A DNA stretch of 64,000 nt from assembly GCF_023101765.2 (NCBI RefSeq), contig NC_064232.1:7123933-7187932 (forward strand). The letters run 5' to 3'. The translations under genes were made by a program, and so were the position numbers. Positions 9,787-21,450 of the stretch are shown here, piece after piece (the stretch's first letter is position 1; the number at the start of each line of letters is the position of its first letter). This DNA comes from Spodoptera frugiperda (Eukaryota > Arthropoda > Insecta > Lepidoptera > Noctuidae). A model generated the notes under the pieces. The model saw only the letters and a list, made by a program, of their open reading frames with translations. It did not search any database and was not told where the DNA came from.

Positions 9787-10858
9787 ACTTTTTATTGCTT
9801 CGTGTGAAATATTATAATTAATAGCCCAATGCTTCAAACCATCTCGTAGTTGCTGGTTTTTTTTTTCAGTCGAATCAATCAAACAATCTGAAAAACTGTC
9901 ACACCTGGAATCGCTGTCCACAAATGAATTATTCTCCATTTCATCACTGACGTGAACTGTATTTTGTACGGAACCATTTTTTATAATTGGGTCTTCAAAA
10001 AGAATTATTCAAATCGGACCAGTAGTTCCGGAGATTAGCGCGTTCAAACAAACAAACAAACTCTTCAGCTTTATAATATTAGTATAGATAAAAATATTGT
10101 CGCATTAATTACACTGAATCAAAATGTCAATATTGTTGTAGAAGAGCGATAGAAGTGCTTTTACAAAACGGAATTATCATTTAAAAGCATTGCTAGCCTA
10201 CCTTTATACACAATAATAATGTTTTAAAACACATAAGATCTCCGTTATAGTACTGTTGTGTAATAGAGGAACTATAATAGTTATAAAAAAACAATCTGCT
10301 TCTAAAAAGTGTATTTGTGATATAAGTTTATCACTACAGCTATAATGGGCATTAACAACCCTTTATAAGACAATTAAGCTATATAAATATAATTTGAAAC
10401 TCAGCTGTATCACCAAATCACTCCGATGTAGACTTTTTGTGCCCACTATATTACTGTGTACTGTAACGATGATCTTAAAACCCTCAATATCGTAATATCG
10501 TCCTATTCCTGAGTTGTCATCTCTACTTTAACAAACGACACATAGGAGTTCGTTTCGAACCTTTATTGCGCAAATTAGGCGCATTAGGGTGACAGTCAAA
10601 ACTGTTATGAAGTTCAATTGTTGTATACTAGTAACAATGGAGGTTGCTATAACGCCTGACTATAACAGCTATATAAAGTCGTGAAGTAAACCTTTACATC
10701 AACTATTAATAGGTCGTTTTTGCTATATAAACTTATAGAGCCAAACTGTGTTGTCAAACGCTTTTACACAACAATCAGTCACCACTAAAACCTTTATACA
10801 TCATTTACTCAGCTTTTTTGAGATATAAGGTTTGGTTATAGGGCAAAATTGTTAGTTG
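9787..10858. other. AT-rich spacer before satellite array 2
   Basis: Contains a short dispersed repeat near 9990-10090 (CGGACCAGTAGTTCCGGAG with ACAAACAAACAAACTCTTC, shared with 43280-43370). From 10300 on it has several CTATAA/TATAAA-like words. No gene structure is supported. Confidence 0.4.
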
Positions 10859-11627
10859 GGACGTACTTAGGTATCGTCATGAGCTTATGTTCACATGTAA
10901 ACAGCAGCTCATGTAGTGTAGATGTCCAGTCAACAAGGATGTAGACTAGACTGTCCAGGCGACACACGTACTTGGGTATCGTCATGAGCTAATGTTCACA
11001 TGTAAACAGCAGCTCATGTAGTGTAGATGTCCAGTCAACAAGGATGTAGCGTAGACTGTCCAGGCGACACACGTACTTAGGTATCGTCATGAGCTAATGT
11101 TCACATGTAAACAGCAGCTCATGTAGTGTAGATGTCCAGTCAACAAGGATGTAGCGTGGACTGTCCAGGCGACACACGTACTTAGGTATCGTCATGGGCT
11201 AATGTTCACATGTAAACAGCAGCTCATGTAGTGTAGATGTCCAGTCAACAAGGATGTAGCGTGGACTGTCCAGGCGACACACGTACTTAGGTATCGTCAT
11301 GAGCTAATGTTCACATGTAAACAGCAGATCATGAAGTGTAGATGTCCAGTCAACAAGGATGTAGCGTGGACTGTCCAGGCGACACACGTACTTAGGTATC
11401 GTCATGAGCTAATGTTCACATGTAAACAGCAGCTCATGTAGTGTAGATGTCCAGTCAACAAGGATGTAGCGTGGACTGTCCAGGCGACACACGTACTTAG
11501 GTATCGTCATGAGCTAATGTTCACATGTAAACAGCAGCTCATGTAGTGTAGATGTCCAGTCAACAAGGATGTAGCGTAGACTGTCCAGGCGACACACGTA
11601 CTTAGGTATCGTCATGAGCTAATGTTC
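10859..11627 (+). repeat. 105-bp palindromic satellite, array 2 (about 7.3 units)
   Basis: Starts in phase at GGACGTACTTAGGTATCG and stops at GAGCTAATGTTC. Unit spacing is 105 bp throughout. Differences between units are single bases (GCGTAGACTG versus GCGTGGACTG; one CAGATCATGAAG unit), so the array is young or homogenised. Its start and end phases differ from those of array 1, so the arrays do not share fixed ends. Confidence 0.95.
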
Positions 11628-11910
11628 TATGATATAAAATTGTTATAAATCCTTTATTTCACCTTAGTAAGCGTTTGTCTATTAGCTCCCCTCTTGGATG
11701 TGATCCAAAGAGCGTCGAGTATATATTGCTTGTCAAAATTTAAGTATGCAGATAACAGAACGGTTATTTGAATTGCTAGAGATAAAGTATTTATAATTTT
11801 AAAGCAACTAATATTATATTTATTGCTTCCTAGTTTATTTGTAAACTAATCGAAATAGATAGATGATTTGTTCACATTAATATAGCCGACTTGCTAAAGG
11901 TCGTACGTAC

Positions 11911-12137
11911 GCAATGTGACTTTTTCCGAGTTATATGTACTTTCTAAGATTATTTAGACACCACTGACAAACGGTGAAGGAAAACATCGTGAGGAAACCT
12001 GGGCTTATACTTTCTAATTATAAGTTTGAAATCGCCAACCCGCATTGTGGAAATGTGATGATTAATTCTTTCTGGCTTGAAAAGAAGGAGTAGGAATGCG
12101 CCCGGATGGGAGAAATCATTGGATAATCCCCCCAAAA
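11911..12137 (+). repeat. repP copy truncated by a SINE-D fragment
   Basis: GCAATGTGACTTTTTCCGAG through CACCACTGACAAACGGTGAA and CATCGTGAGGAAACC to GTGATGATTAATTC are repP. From about 12066 it becomes SINE-D (CTTGAAAAGAAGGAGTAGG to CCCCAAAAAA). Confidence 0.6.
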
Positions 12138-12384
12138 AAGGTAAAGTACATTTTAATTAGGTACTAACTAATTTACCAAGAATGATGAAAATCAAAACAT
12201 TGATGACGTAACGAATCATTTACGTTGGCATATTGTAAACTATGAAATTGACTAGTAATGTGATCATTCCGCGAATTTGCAAGGAAACTATCTGTCTAAT
12301 GTGTTTTGGTATGTCTTTGATATGTAGTTAGAATTTGTGGTATTTTCCCTAAACATTGTAATTACTGCCTCGTTCGTTCAGAAG

Positions 12385-12545
12385 TCTTTTTTTACGTTTG
12401 ATGGGTCGACGTTTGGCCGCTATCTCGCCTGATGGTAAGTGATGATGCGGCCTACGATGGAGCACGTCTGTCCATAAGCAACCTATTCACTCGGGCCTTG
12501 AAGACACCCAGGTTAGACACATTAGGAAACACAGTCGCAAGTGGG
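12385..12545 (-). pseudogene. LINE ORF2 C-terminal fragment with 3'UTR
   Basis: The minus-strand frame reads a terminal NLGVFKARVNRLLMDRRAPS and a stop. The 3'UTR holds CGCTATCTCGCC and GGCCAAACGTCGACCC on the two strands. A better copy with the same C-terminus is at 57393-57660. Only the last ~50 codons are present, so it is 5'-truncated. Confidence 0.65.
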
Positions 12546-12790
12546 ACTGCCGGACGAGGGGTCTTGGGTTCGATTGCCGGGCAAAGTATTACTGGGGAAA
12601 GTAGTACTTTTTTCGGTTTTTCGGTGGCTGCCGCGCAACGAGTCGCGGTTTTAATTCCCACCGGAACAACTTTTGGATCGACAAATTGTTGTTTCGTGTC
12701 TGGGTGTAATGTGCATGTGAACTTGTTTGTATGTTTGTAAACGCACCCACAACACAGGATAAAACTACAAGTGTGGGGCAACGTTTAAAA
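12540..12790 (+). repeat. SINE-C / SINE-B chimera
   Basis: The first part is SINE-C (TGGGACTGCCGGACGAGG, GGGTTCGATTGCCGGGCAAA, TTTTTTCGGTTTTTCGG). At GTGGCTGCCGCGCAACGAG it switches to SINE-B and runs to the normal SINE-B end GTGTGGGGCAACGTTTA. The B-box region of the second part is mutated to GGTTTTAATTCCC. Confidence 0.65.
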
Positions 12791-12800
12791 ATAATAAGTT

Positions 12801-12902
12801 TAGAAAATCAACCAATGACTTCTCTCGCCTTGGGCGAGGCGAGGGAGAGAGAGTGTCAGGCCTTACTGACTAAAAACCACCCCGTTCCTACTCCTGCTTT
12901 TC
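12801..12902 (-). repeat. SINE-D fragment
   Basis: AGAAAATCAACCAATGACTT to CCACCCCGTTCCTACTCC on the plus strand. The next family member (12979) faces the opposite way, so the pair forms an inverted repeat with a spacer of about 75 bp. Confidence 0.6.
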
Positions 12903-12978
12903 TCATTGCAGCGGTAAGTCCCTCTTTAAGAAGTGGCCTTGGCGTCCTTACCTACATGACGCAGGTGCTTACCGGAGA

Positions 12979-13105
12979 GGTTTGCCGGTGCTCCGGCTCG
13001 AAGTAGAAGTAGGAACGGGGTGGTGATTAGTCAAGAAGAGTCTGACAATCCCTCTCGCCTCGCCCAAGGCGGGAGAAGTCATTGAATGATTTTTCTACGT
13101 TTAAA
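12979..13105 (+). repeat. SINE-D copy
   Basis: GGTTTGCCGGTGCTCCGG to GAATGATTTTTCTACG; the 5' part is missing. Confidence 0.6.
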
Positions 13106-13384
13106 AAATAAGCTGGAGGTATCGTGCACCTCTGTCTACCTCTTCAGAAATCACAAGGTGTAGTGATAGTTACATTATGTTTAAAAAAAAAAACAAATAA
13201 CATCATACAGAATCACTGAAATAGTTGCCAAATTACTGAAACGTATTCAATTGTGTACGTTGTGTTGCGAAGAATTTTTCAGCAATTTTTTTTTATTGTT
13301 AGAGATATATTTATGTGACGTTGAATGAAAACTGAAATTGCGCGATGTTGCTATGTAGTTGCGAAAATGAATTTTTCAGTATTC

Positions 13385-13545
13385 GGTTTGCCTTTTTTTT
13401 AACGTTGATAAGTCTGCGTTTGGCCACCAACCCGCTTACTGCCAGGACGGCGAAGCGAAGATATGGCCGAAGATGGAGCACACAGACTTAGAAAGTACCT
13501 ATGCACTCTGACCTTGAAAAGACCCGGTTGTATTTCTTCCTTTAC
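13385..13545 (-). pseudogene. decayed LINE ORF2 3' fragment
   Basis: Shares GTTTGGCCACC, ATGGAGCACAC and CTTGAAAAGACCC with the 12385-12545 fragment in the same orientation, but is too mutated to translate. Confidence 0.4.
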
Positions 13546-13708
13546 AACATTTGTCCACGATTATGAGTTATTTATGGTATTTTTATGATTTGAGGTTTTT
13601 TTTTTGATATTTTTGTATGTAATATGTATTAGGTTATTCACCCTAGTTATGTTTAGATATAGTTTATGAGTAAGTGCTATGATTTTGTGACTGTTGGGTT
13701 ATTTTATG

Positions 13709-14057
13709 ACATATACCGGTAATCGCCGTCGCCCATGGACACTTGAAACACCAGAGGCGTTACATTGGGGCTTGTGCTAGGAGATTGGGGATTAAAGATT
13801 GAGAATTGAGGATTGGGAATTGGGGATTAGAGATTGGAGATTGGAGATCTGAGTTTGGAAATTGGAGATTTGATATTCGGTATTTGAGATAAAAAATTGA
13901 GATTTGGGATTAGGGATTTGGCTTTAGGGCAGAATATAGGACCTACGGTAACCCTACTCACACAATACAACCGTTGTTTCACGCCCATTTCTAATCAGGC
14001 CATGGTATAACTCCGGTGGAACCGACACATTCACACCGAAGCATGGTGCACCCACAT
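13709..14057 (-). repeat. SINE-A copy with expanded GATTGGG tract
   Basis: The 3' half (CATATACCGG, GGACACTTGAAACACCAGAG) and 5' half (GAAGCATGGTGCACCCACAT) are diverged SINE-A. Between them, 13780-13930 is a run of about 20 degenerate 7-8-bp units such as GGATTGG, AGATTGA and GGAGATT. This replaces the two or three units found in ordinary copies. Confidence 0.65.
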
Positions 14058-14271
14058 GACTACATTCAAAGATGGGAAACCCCATGAAATCCGATCAGGC
14101 TATTAATAAAAGCAGTTGCAACATCCAGCGAGTGATGAACTCCGGTTTACTGAAGGAATTTTAAACAAACGTCGTATATTTAGATACTCTCTTGTGCAAT
14201 ATTTATTTATTATTGGTCGGTCGTGCTTTCTCTTAAACCTGTGGGTATATTTGTGGATCGTTGATGATCCA

Positions 14272-14438
14272 GGATCCGGAGCTGTGGACAACGTAACATG
14301 TTACCGGGGCTCCGGCTCAAAGCAGGAGTAGGAACGGGGTGGTTTTTAGTCAGTAAGAGTCTGATCTGACACTCTCTCTCGCCTCGACCAAGGCGGGAGA
14401 AGTCATTGGATGATTATCCCCCCTCAAAAAAAAAAAAG
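14272..14438 (+). repeat. SINE-D copy
   Basis: AGGATCCGGAGCTGTGGAC to CCCCCTCAAAAAAAAAAAA. Clear poly-A tail. Confidence 0.7.
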
Positions 14439-14560
14439 CGGTGTCTATCGACCATTGAGTAAGGTGTCTTAGGTTGTGTTCTTGGGATGGGTAATAGGGA
14501 TGATGACAGGGTGTAAACAGTAGAAATTTATTTAGTCCGTTATGAAAAAATAAAATTATA

Positions 14561-14861
14561 CAATAAGCCGGTAAACGAGCTGACGGATCACCTTTTGGTA
14601 AGCAATCGCCGCCGCCCATGGGCACTTGAAACACTAGGGGCGTTAGAAGTGCGTTGCCGGCCTTTTGGTGGTTAGGAATTGAAGGGAATAAAGTTGGGAA
14701 ACCCGGGTTCGAGAAGATTGGGAAGTGGGGAATTGGGAATCCAGTAACCTCACTCACACAAAGAAACACAACGCAAGAGTTGTTTCACGTCGGTATTCTG
14801 CTCTGCCGTGTATCACTCCGGTCGAGCCGGCCCAGCAGTGCCGAAGCATGGCGAGCCCACA
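14561..14861 (-). repeat. SINE-A copy, near full length
   Basis: CAATAAGCCGGTAAACGAGC to GAAGCATGGCGAGCCCAC. The overlapping 139-codon minus-strand frame (14769-14350) is made of this SINE plus SINE-D and is not a gene. Confidence 0.75.
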
Positions 14862-15580
14862 GTTGTTGGGAGGCTAATTGATATTAGAGATATTTTTTGG
14901 CGATATTGAGTTATCACTAGAATGAATACTAGAATGATCTAGGTATACAACATACCTACATCATTCAATGGAGAAATCATCGGTGATTCCCAATACATAT
15001 ATAAATTAATATCACAAAAATGTCGCTTAGATCAATTAGCCTTTCAACCATCGATATTTGATATCGATATTTTTTAATTTCAATTAAATGAATAAACATG
15101 CTCAATATCCCGTCTCAAGTTTTTTTCTAATGATATTGTTAGGGATCATGTCAGTTTAAAACTTTATAACATCGGTATATATTTCGAAGATAACACGAAA
15201 GAATAAAATAAACTAAACAGCATTTATTTCTAGAAAATATGACTATGCTAGGCTAAGATGGTGCATTCTATTATTATTTTTATACACAACTGTTAGTACA
15301 TATCTACCTCTCAACGTAATCAAAGTGTTAGAAAACAGACCGACATTTTTTCACTTGGTTTTTCCATTAGTAAATTTTACTAAAGGTGAACTCTCTACTC
15401 TTCATTTTAATCTTAGTATCTTACTAAAATTATTGTATGTATGTTTGTCACTTAATCACGTCAAACCGGCTGAAGGGATCGGGATGAAATTTGAAAAGGG
15501 GTAGATTATGGTCTAGATTAACACATAGGATACTTTTTATCCGACGGAAACATTGGTAGAAGCTAATCATTATCAACCAT
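14862..15580. other. AT-rich spacer
   Basis: No gene seen. The end (15430-15580) is a decayed dispersed repeat with CACGTCAAACCGGCTGAAGG and AACACATAGGATAC, recurring near 23690 and 49850. Confidence 0.4.
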
Positions 15581-15756
15581 CCGTACCAAGTACTGGTCTG
15601 ACACGCTGCTCATGATGAAGAGTCCCTCTGTGACTTGAAACTAGTAGAGCTTTTCTCTATTAATGTACGTGAGTAAACCATGAATTTAGAATTGATTTGA
15701 TTGAACCTACCGTATAAGGGTTGGACATCGAGGTATAAAATGTTCAGGTTTATCAA

Positions 15757-15850
15757 AGAGTTTACCGGAGCTCCGGCTCGAAAAGTAGGAGTAGCAACGG
15801 GGTTGTTTATAGTCACTAAGAGCCTAACACTCCCTCTCGGATTTGCCTCC
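15757..15850 (+). repeat. SINE-D fragment
   Basis: GTTTACCGGAGCTCCGGCTC through ACACTCCCTCTCG, ending without a tail. It is preceded (15590-15680) by a short repeat seen again near 41395 and 51150 (GTAGAGCTTT, AATGTACGTGAGTAAACC). Confidence 0.55.
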
Positions 15851-16110
15851 CTTGAAAAAAGCCCTTGTATAATATCGCACACTAGGTACATTTCCCAAAG
15901 AACAACAAACGTGGTCATATTTATACCGATGTGAACAAAAAACGTCTATTTGTGTTGCCACGAGTGTGTACACGTGATGAGGCGAGATGAGGTTTTGTTT
16001 ATGTATTCTGAAACTTTCAGTACGCATGCGTGGCGAGACATACTCGTCAGTAACACGTAGTATAATGTTTTCAGACATTATAATACAAATATTATGTACT
16101 TTAAAAAAAA

Positions 16111-16301
16111 ACGTTGCCCCGCTCTAGTATTTCCTCCTGTGTCGTGGGTGCGTTTACAAACATACAAGTTCACATACACATGACACCCATACCCGAAACA
16201 ACAATTTGTGAAACACACAAAGAGTTGCTCAGTGCGGGAATCGAACCCGCTACACGTTGCACGGCAGCCAGTTGCCCAGCCACCGCGCCAACCGTGCAGT
16301 C
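16111..16301 (-). repeat. SINE-B copy, full length
   Basis: Minus strand: GACTGCACGGTTGGCGCGG head and a B box reading GGGTTCGATTCCCGCAC. The 3' end at 16111 is GGGGCAACGTTTTTT. Confidence 0.75.
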
Positions 16302-16586
16302 AGTCTTTAAAAAGAAAGAGAAAGAGAAATATTATGTACTAGTGACCAGCCCCAGCTTCTTTACAAATGGTGATATATTACGCATATATTATACATATAA
16401 ACCTTCCTCTTGAATCACACCATCTTTAAAAAAAATCCGCATCAAAATTAGTTTGCGTAGTTTTAAAGATTTAAGCATACAAAGGGACGTAGGGGCAGAG
16501 AAAGCGACTTTGTTCTATACTATGTAGTGGTATTACGCTGTCGTTTACATTTGTATGGGACTTATAGCTGGTGGAAAGTGAGTGTA

Positions 16587-16728
16587 TTTTCATGGTATAA
16601 GCCGGTTAACAAGCAGACGGATCTCCTGGAAGTAATCGCCGCCGCCCATGGACATTGTTGGGGATTGCGGAGATTAAGAAGATTGGACTGATTAGGGAAG
16701 GGACTGGACTACATGGAGGCCTTTTGTC
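16587..16728 (-). repeat. SINE-A fragment
   Basis: TTTTCATGGTATAAGCCGG to GGAGGCCTTTTG, with an internal deletion joining the CCATGGACA block to the GGGGATTG module. Confidence 0.5.
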
Positions 16729-17224
16729 TTGATGTTTTAAACTATTAGGTTCAATTTCACATCTTCTAGCTTCTTACCATGAAATTTTCTTAAAAAACCT
16801 TAAAAGTTAAAGTGCTAACCTTAATTTTGCAAGTCGGATAAAATATCTAAAACCTTTTAAGTTCGAAAATCACTGTAATGACACCCGTATCAAAATCGGA
16901 TCAACCAAATGTGAGATAATCGCACACAGACATGACGGAAAACCATTTTTTTTGGAAATTTGTTAAAAAAGAAGTGTGTAGAAAAGAATTCATTATGCAT
17001 TACATTTGTATGTACGTACGTAGTGTATGTCTCTGCCAGCATGTTGATGTTTTATTTGTATAGACTTCGTCGAATCAAATGTTTTCATTTAATTTTATAG
17101 TCTACGTCTACGATGGAATGCGCGGAAATTGTCCGTTTCAAAGTTTCAATATTTTGAATTTTTGCTTCGAGATATCGTAAAATGACGTTATAGTTTATTC
17201 ACCTATTTATTATTTAAACTGTAA

Positions 17225-17405
17225 TGACTTTTTTTGTTGCTCTTCTTCCTAAAACCGCTGCAACTCCTGTGCACCAAGTTCTACAGTAGATACAACCATG
17301 CAAACACCGGAACACTGAAGTCCAACGTCTCAGGGACATGAATGACTGTCTTGGACCCCGCAACGAAATAAATCAGAAGATATTATTAGAGGAGAAGAAA
17401 AAGAA
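17225..17405 (+). repeat. repI copy
   Basis: Contains GCAAACACCGGAACACTGAA and GGACATGAATGACTGTCTTG, ending AGATATTATTAGAGGAGAAG. The reverse complement occurs at 20912-21070 and 45060-45240. Class unknown. Confidence 0.5.
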
Positions 17406-17554
17406 AACTATAGTTTCCACTTCCCTCGGTGAATTTAATGCAGGAGACAGAATGACTTAAGCCTAAAGGCACAAAAGAGACTGCACAACTGAGAGAAGCC
17501 CAGTCGCCAAGCACCACGGAAAGACTTAAAACTAAGTGGGTCCTATGTGTGAGC

Positions 17555-17635
17555 TGTTATACTTGTTCTTTGCCCAGGTTTCCTCACGATGTTTTCCTTC
17601 ACCGTTTGTTAGTCCTATTTTAAAAGATACTAGCT
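17555..17635 (-). repeat. repP fragment
   Basis: CCAGGTTTCCTCACGATG and TTTTCCTTCACCGTTTG mark the repP core in reverse orientation. Confidence 0.5.
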
Positions 17636-18719
17636 GACCCGGCAAACTTCGTACCGCCTCAAACATTATTTTTTCTCACCTTTTAGACCTGCCCTGGACT
17701 TGCACAAATAATTCAAGACCAAAATTAGCCAAATCGGTCCACCCGTTCTTGAGTTTTAGTGAGACTAACGAACAGCAATTGATTTTTATATATAGAGATT
17801 TAAATAAGTATTTCAAAACAAATTATAATGTTTATAAAATCTAAAGTTCTAACCTCAAACCCGAGTGCAAACATTACGTATTCATTAAACTTTTCCCGCG
17901 TATTTTTGGTCGATTTAAAATGGCGGCGGTGAAGGTCAATGTCAGGTTAAATACGTTAGAGTTACGCATAGTCTGTGGTGCAGGGCTGGCACGCGTTACT
18001 AGGCGAAACTAGTTACTTTAGGAGCGATAAAATAATGCCTTATTACTGAGATTTCTATTTCTAAATATTTTACTATGCCTAGTAAGTTTTATTAATCAGA
18101 ATATTTTATGAAAACATAAATAATTGCTGGTTATGTTTGCCGCATGTCAGACGAGCGGTAGGCAAAAGTCACTACTGAGTGGAGCCTGAATTGGACATCT
18201 ATGACAAGGATTGGCCGCAAAAAGATTTGCACATAGAAAAGTGGAAGGAGAGTTTTTTAAACATATTCCTTTCCTATATAAGTAATTGCATCACATATTC
18301 ACATCGCAAGGGCCACGGCTAACCAAAGGTCCCTTTTCAAACAGGGAAGATTTGGGTATTAATTATCACGCTTCCTCAATGTGGATTTACGATTTAAAAA
18401 TTATAATTAGAAATTACTCGTAAAGGCACAGGTTTCAATAGAAAGTATACATGTATAACTTGGAAAAAGTCACATTAAGAAGAAACACACCTGCATGAAG
18501 CGGGTGTCTTAAGCCTCCGGGCCACCACTATATTGCCATAATCTCTACGCATGGAAGAAATTACCCAGTTAAAGTTAGTAAGTTCAAATGTACACATGTC
18601 GTCATGTCTCCCATTGAGGTGTTGGCAGAAACAACTGAACAACACAAGATATCATTGCACGTATGATGAAATTGATGAATTCAGACAGGGCCCCGTATAA
18701 TAAATAGTTTTGGGCCCTT

Positions 18720-18830
18720 CTTTTTTATTTTTCCCTTCCTTGCCCTTCCCCCGCACCTTGAGTGATACGAGACAGAGTGTAAGACTCTTACTGACTAAAA
18801 AGGTATCTACAGAAACTTCCTTGTCCGGTA
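18720..18830 (-). repeat. SINE-D fragment, decayed
   Basis: CTTGAGTGATACGAGACAG and CTCTTACTGACTAAAAAGG are recognisable; the GGAGCCCCGGTAAAC end is reduced to GTCCGGTAAACAACTGCG. Confidence 0.45.
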
Positions 18831-19499
18831 AACAACTGCGTCAGGAAGTAATGAGATCTCTCAAGCCACTTGAAGAGGGGATTTATCGCTGCTAAAATAG
18901 CTATCCCATGTTTGGAGACCGCATACAATTGATACGGTAGATGCGGTGCTAGCTATGACCCTGATCCTTGATTGTGTAGATGAAGCAGACAGAATTTTCT
19001 CAGTTCCAAATATCACCAGATTTCTGCACGTTGGCAGCCCTGTTACCACAGAGTATGTAACACATTAGTCTCCCTGATTTATTCTCATCTCTCCGCTAGA
19101 ACGGTTTATAAATACAATAATTATTATTTTGTTTTTATATACATTTTCCTGTGACACTCACATACGTTATAATTTCTTTAATTTTACACAGCTTCCTGTT
19201 GTCTACTAGACAATATTAAGTTGTAAATTTAATGTAGATGACATGCTCTGTCTTCGGTGTGCAGTGATTATGAAAATGCGGAATTATAACCATAGTGTCC
19301 CTGTACTGTCATTGGGCATTTTATCATTTTCTATTTTGGAAACTGGATGGGTGTTTAGGCGTAATGAGTCGGAAAAATCTTTCTATTCGACATCAACAGG
19401 CTTCTTCTACATAAAAGATGTTTGCCATAATCTTTTCAATAGGCAGGTGGGTTGAAGATTTTTAAAATGATTAAGTTTATCAGAGAGCGGTGCTGCCCG

Positions 19500-19640
19500 A
19501 CCTGTGTCCCTTTTTTTGGGAGGAGAAAAACCTCCAGTGACATCTCCCTCCTTGGGCGAGGCGCAATGGAATGTCAAACTCTTACTGACCACCCCGTTAC
19601 TACTTCTGCCTTCCGAACCGGAACCCCGGTAATATACTAG
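19500..19640 (-). repeat. SINE-D copy
   Basis: CCCTTTTTTTGGGAGGAG, CTCCTTGGGCGAGGCGC and GAACCCCGGTAATATACTAG. It sits in the same host repeat as 7068-7206 (TTTATCAGAGAGCGGTGCTG upstream). Confidence 0.6.
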
Positions 19641-19984
19641 GCAGTAGGCTCTAGGCCGACATCAGCCCTACTGGGCCCTATCTGTGGTGATAGATCTATG
19701 TCCTTTAGTTGCCACTCACAACAACCACTGAATAAATACAAGTAAAAAAACACAGACAATGAAAAATACTTCAGATTAATTCTAAATGCACTATCGTAAA
19801 CGATTGAGTTGTCCGCCCACATATCTGAATTTACAACAAAAGCGTCTATTTTCGACAGTGGCGCCGCCACACTTTACCGTTTCGCAACGTTTGACGGCTG
19901 AACGGTTGCTAGTTTACATTGACTGACTGCAAATATAAATTGGAAAATTTTGGTATTACTGATGCAACATAAATAGGCAACAGG

Positions 19985-20165
19985 TATAGAGACCAGACTG
20001 GCGATATATTAAAGAAGGGCCAAATTAAAAGTACCTTTAACCGACGAGCATGCATGAAAAGACTGATGACGGTTGATGAAGCGAAAGAGGTGTATAAGAT
20101 TCGTAGCAATTGGCTGTCCATGGTTTCTATAACTACATGAGAGACGTTCTGAAGTTATGTATGCA
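19985..20165 (+). pseudogene. LINE-N ORF C-terminal fragment
   Basis: Plus-strand sequence encodes GDILKKGQIKSTFNRRACMK-like residues with mutations (compare the open minus-strand frame at 45050-44868), then AAGATTCGTAGCAATTGG. This is the 3' end of a LINE ORF2-type protein; everything upstream is missing. Confidence 0.55.
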
Positions 20166-20267
20166 TATATGATGCAACATACAGGTTTTATATGGGATGG
20201 ACGGCAAACGAGCAGACGTATCACCTGATAGTAGGCAATCAGCGTCGCCCATCCATGGATACCAGCA

Positions 20268-20460
20268 ACACTTTTTTTGAGGGGGAAAATCATCCAATTA
20301 CTTCTCCCGCCTTGGGCGAGGCAAGAAGGAGTGTCAGACTCTTACTGACTAAAAACCACCCCGTTCCTACTCCTGCTATTCGAGCCGGAGCCCCGGTAAA
20401 CACGCTAGGTAGTCCGCAGTTCCAGATCAGGCGTCAGTCTCACTGGGCCTCATTTGTGAC
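20268..20460 (-). repeat. SINE-D copy, near full length, preceded by SINE-A fragment
   Basis: TTTTTTTGAGGGGGAAAATC to GAGCCGGAGCCCCGG and AGGCGTCAGTCTCACTGGGC. The 75 bp before it (20190-20267) are a SINE-A-related fragment with CAAACGAGCAGACGTATCAC and TAGTAGGCAATC, so SINE-D interrupts it. Confidence 0.65.
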
Positions 20461-20911
20461 ACACGCTCTGGTGATGTAAATCACGTAGCAAGAGAGCATC
20501 TGGTCGAAACAGCCCATTCGTGCTAAAGGATGGCTCTTTTTAAATAGATTTCACAGCAAAAATATTTTGTTTAATGGTAACGATGGACCGTCAATTTTAA
20601 AAGGTAGGTAAACCTATTACAATACTTTTCACAAACGGAACAATGAACTATGTCTAGAGACAAATACCCCATCTTATTTCAAAGCCAAATAGGTCAGAAT
20701 CTAGTATTAACAGACGATCTAGTTCTTAAACGAAATCTAGACAAAAATCCAGGAAGTATCACTCAACATCACTCATATATGTCAGTCTGTTGGCACTGTA
20801 TCCCGTCAATTTCGGGGAGTGTCAGTCTTCCTACAAAATAATGGCGCAATTAGGTAGTTTCCTAAACGGTCAGCTACGCAGTCGAGCTACCTCTAGTGTT
20901 GCAAGTATACT

Positions 20912-21070
20912 TATATACTTTTTTCTTCTCCTCTAATAATATCTTCTGATTTATTTCGTTGCGGGATCCAAGACAGTCATTCATGTCCCTGGGACGTTGG
21001 ACTTCAGTGTTCCGGTGTTTTCATAGTTGTATCTACTGTAGATCCTGGCTTACAGGAGTTGCAGCGGTAT
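20912..21070 (-). repeat. repI copy
   Basis: TCCTCTAATAATATCTTCTG, GACTTCAGTGTTCCGGTG and TACAGGAGTTGCAGC are the reverse complement of 17225-17405. Confidence 0.5.
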
Positions 21071-21134
21071 GGGAGGTTGTGGCGGGTTTGTCCCAATAAA
21101 AAAAGTGTACTTAGGGTGTGCATTTTTCGCCAGG

Positions 21135-21290
21135 GATGCTACTAAGATGTAATAGCTAAACTGTGAAACTATGTGACCGTTTCTGCTGATACTAAGCTAT
21201 GTAACTGTGCTGTGCTAGGAACTATTCGATGTATCAATAGTAAGGAAGCCATCCATAGCACACATTCATAGCAAAAATCTTTCTATATAA
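21135..21290. repeat. repF copy
   Basis: AAGATGTAATAGCTAAACTG, ACTATGTGACCGTTTC and CATCCATAGCACACA. Family also at 29100-29375, 38470-38755 and 42690-42790. Confidence 0.5.
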
Positions 21291-21299
21291 AAAAATTAC

Positions 21300-21450
21300 T
21301 GCACAGTTAGCGCGGTGGCACGGAGTAACTCTTTGTGTGATCCACAAATTGTTGTTCCGGGTCTGGGTGTCATGTGTATGTGAACTTGTATGTTTGTAAA
21401 CGCACACACGATACAGGAGACAATCCTAGTGTGGGGCAACGTTTAATAAA
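21300..21450 (+). repeat. SINE-B copy, 5' head lost
   Basis: Only CACAGTTAGCGCGGTGGC of the head remains, with the B box deleted. The body from GTGTGATCCACAAATTG to GTGTGGGGCAACGTTTA is intact. Confidence 0.65.

Noticed and set aside
8269..11627. Regular repeats that might be read as a CRISPR-like array
   Set aside because: The whole 105-bp unit repeats without variable spacers, and the genome is eukaryotic. It is a satellite.
12452..12781. 109-codon minus-strand ORF
   Set aside because: It runs through the SINE-B/C chimera and ends in a LINE C-terminal fragment, so it is an accidental fusion.
14350..14769. 139-codon minus-strand ORF
   Set aside because: It is composed of SINE-D plus SINE-A sequence and recurs in pieces across the window.
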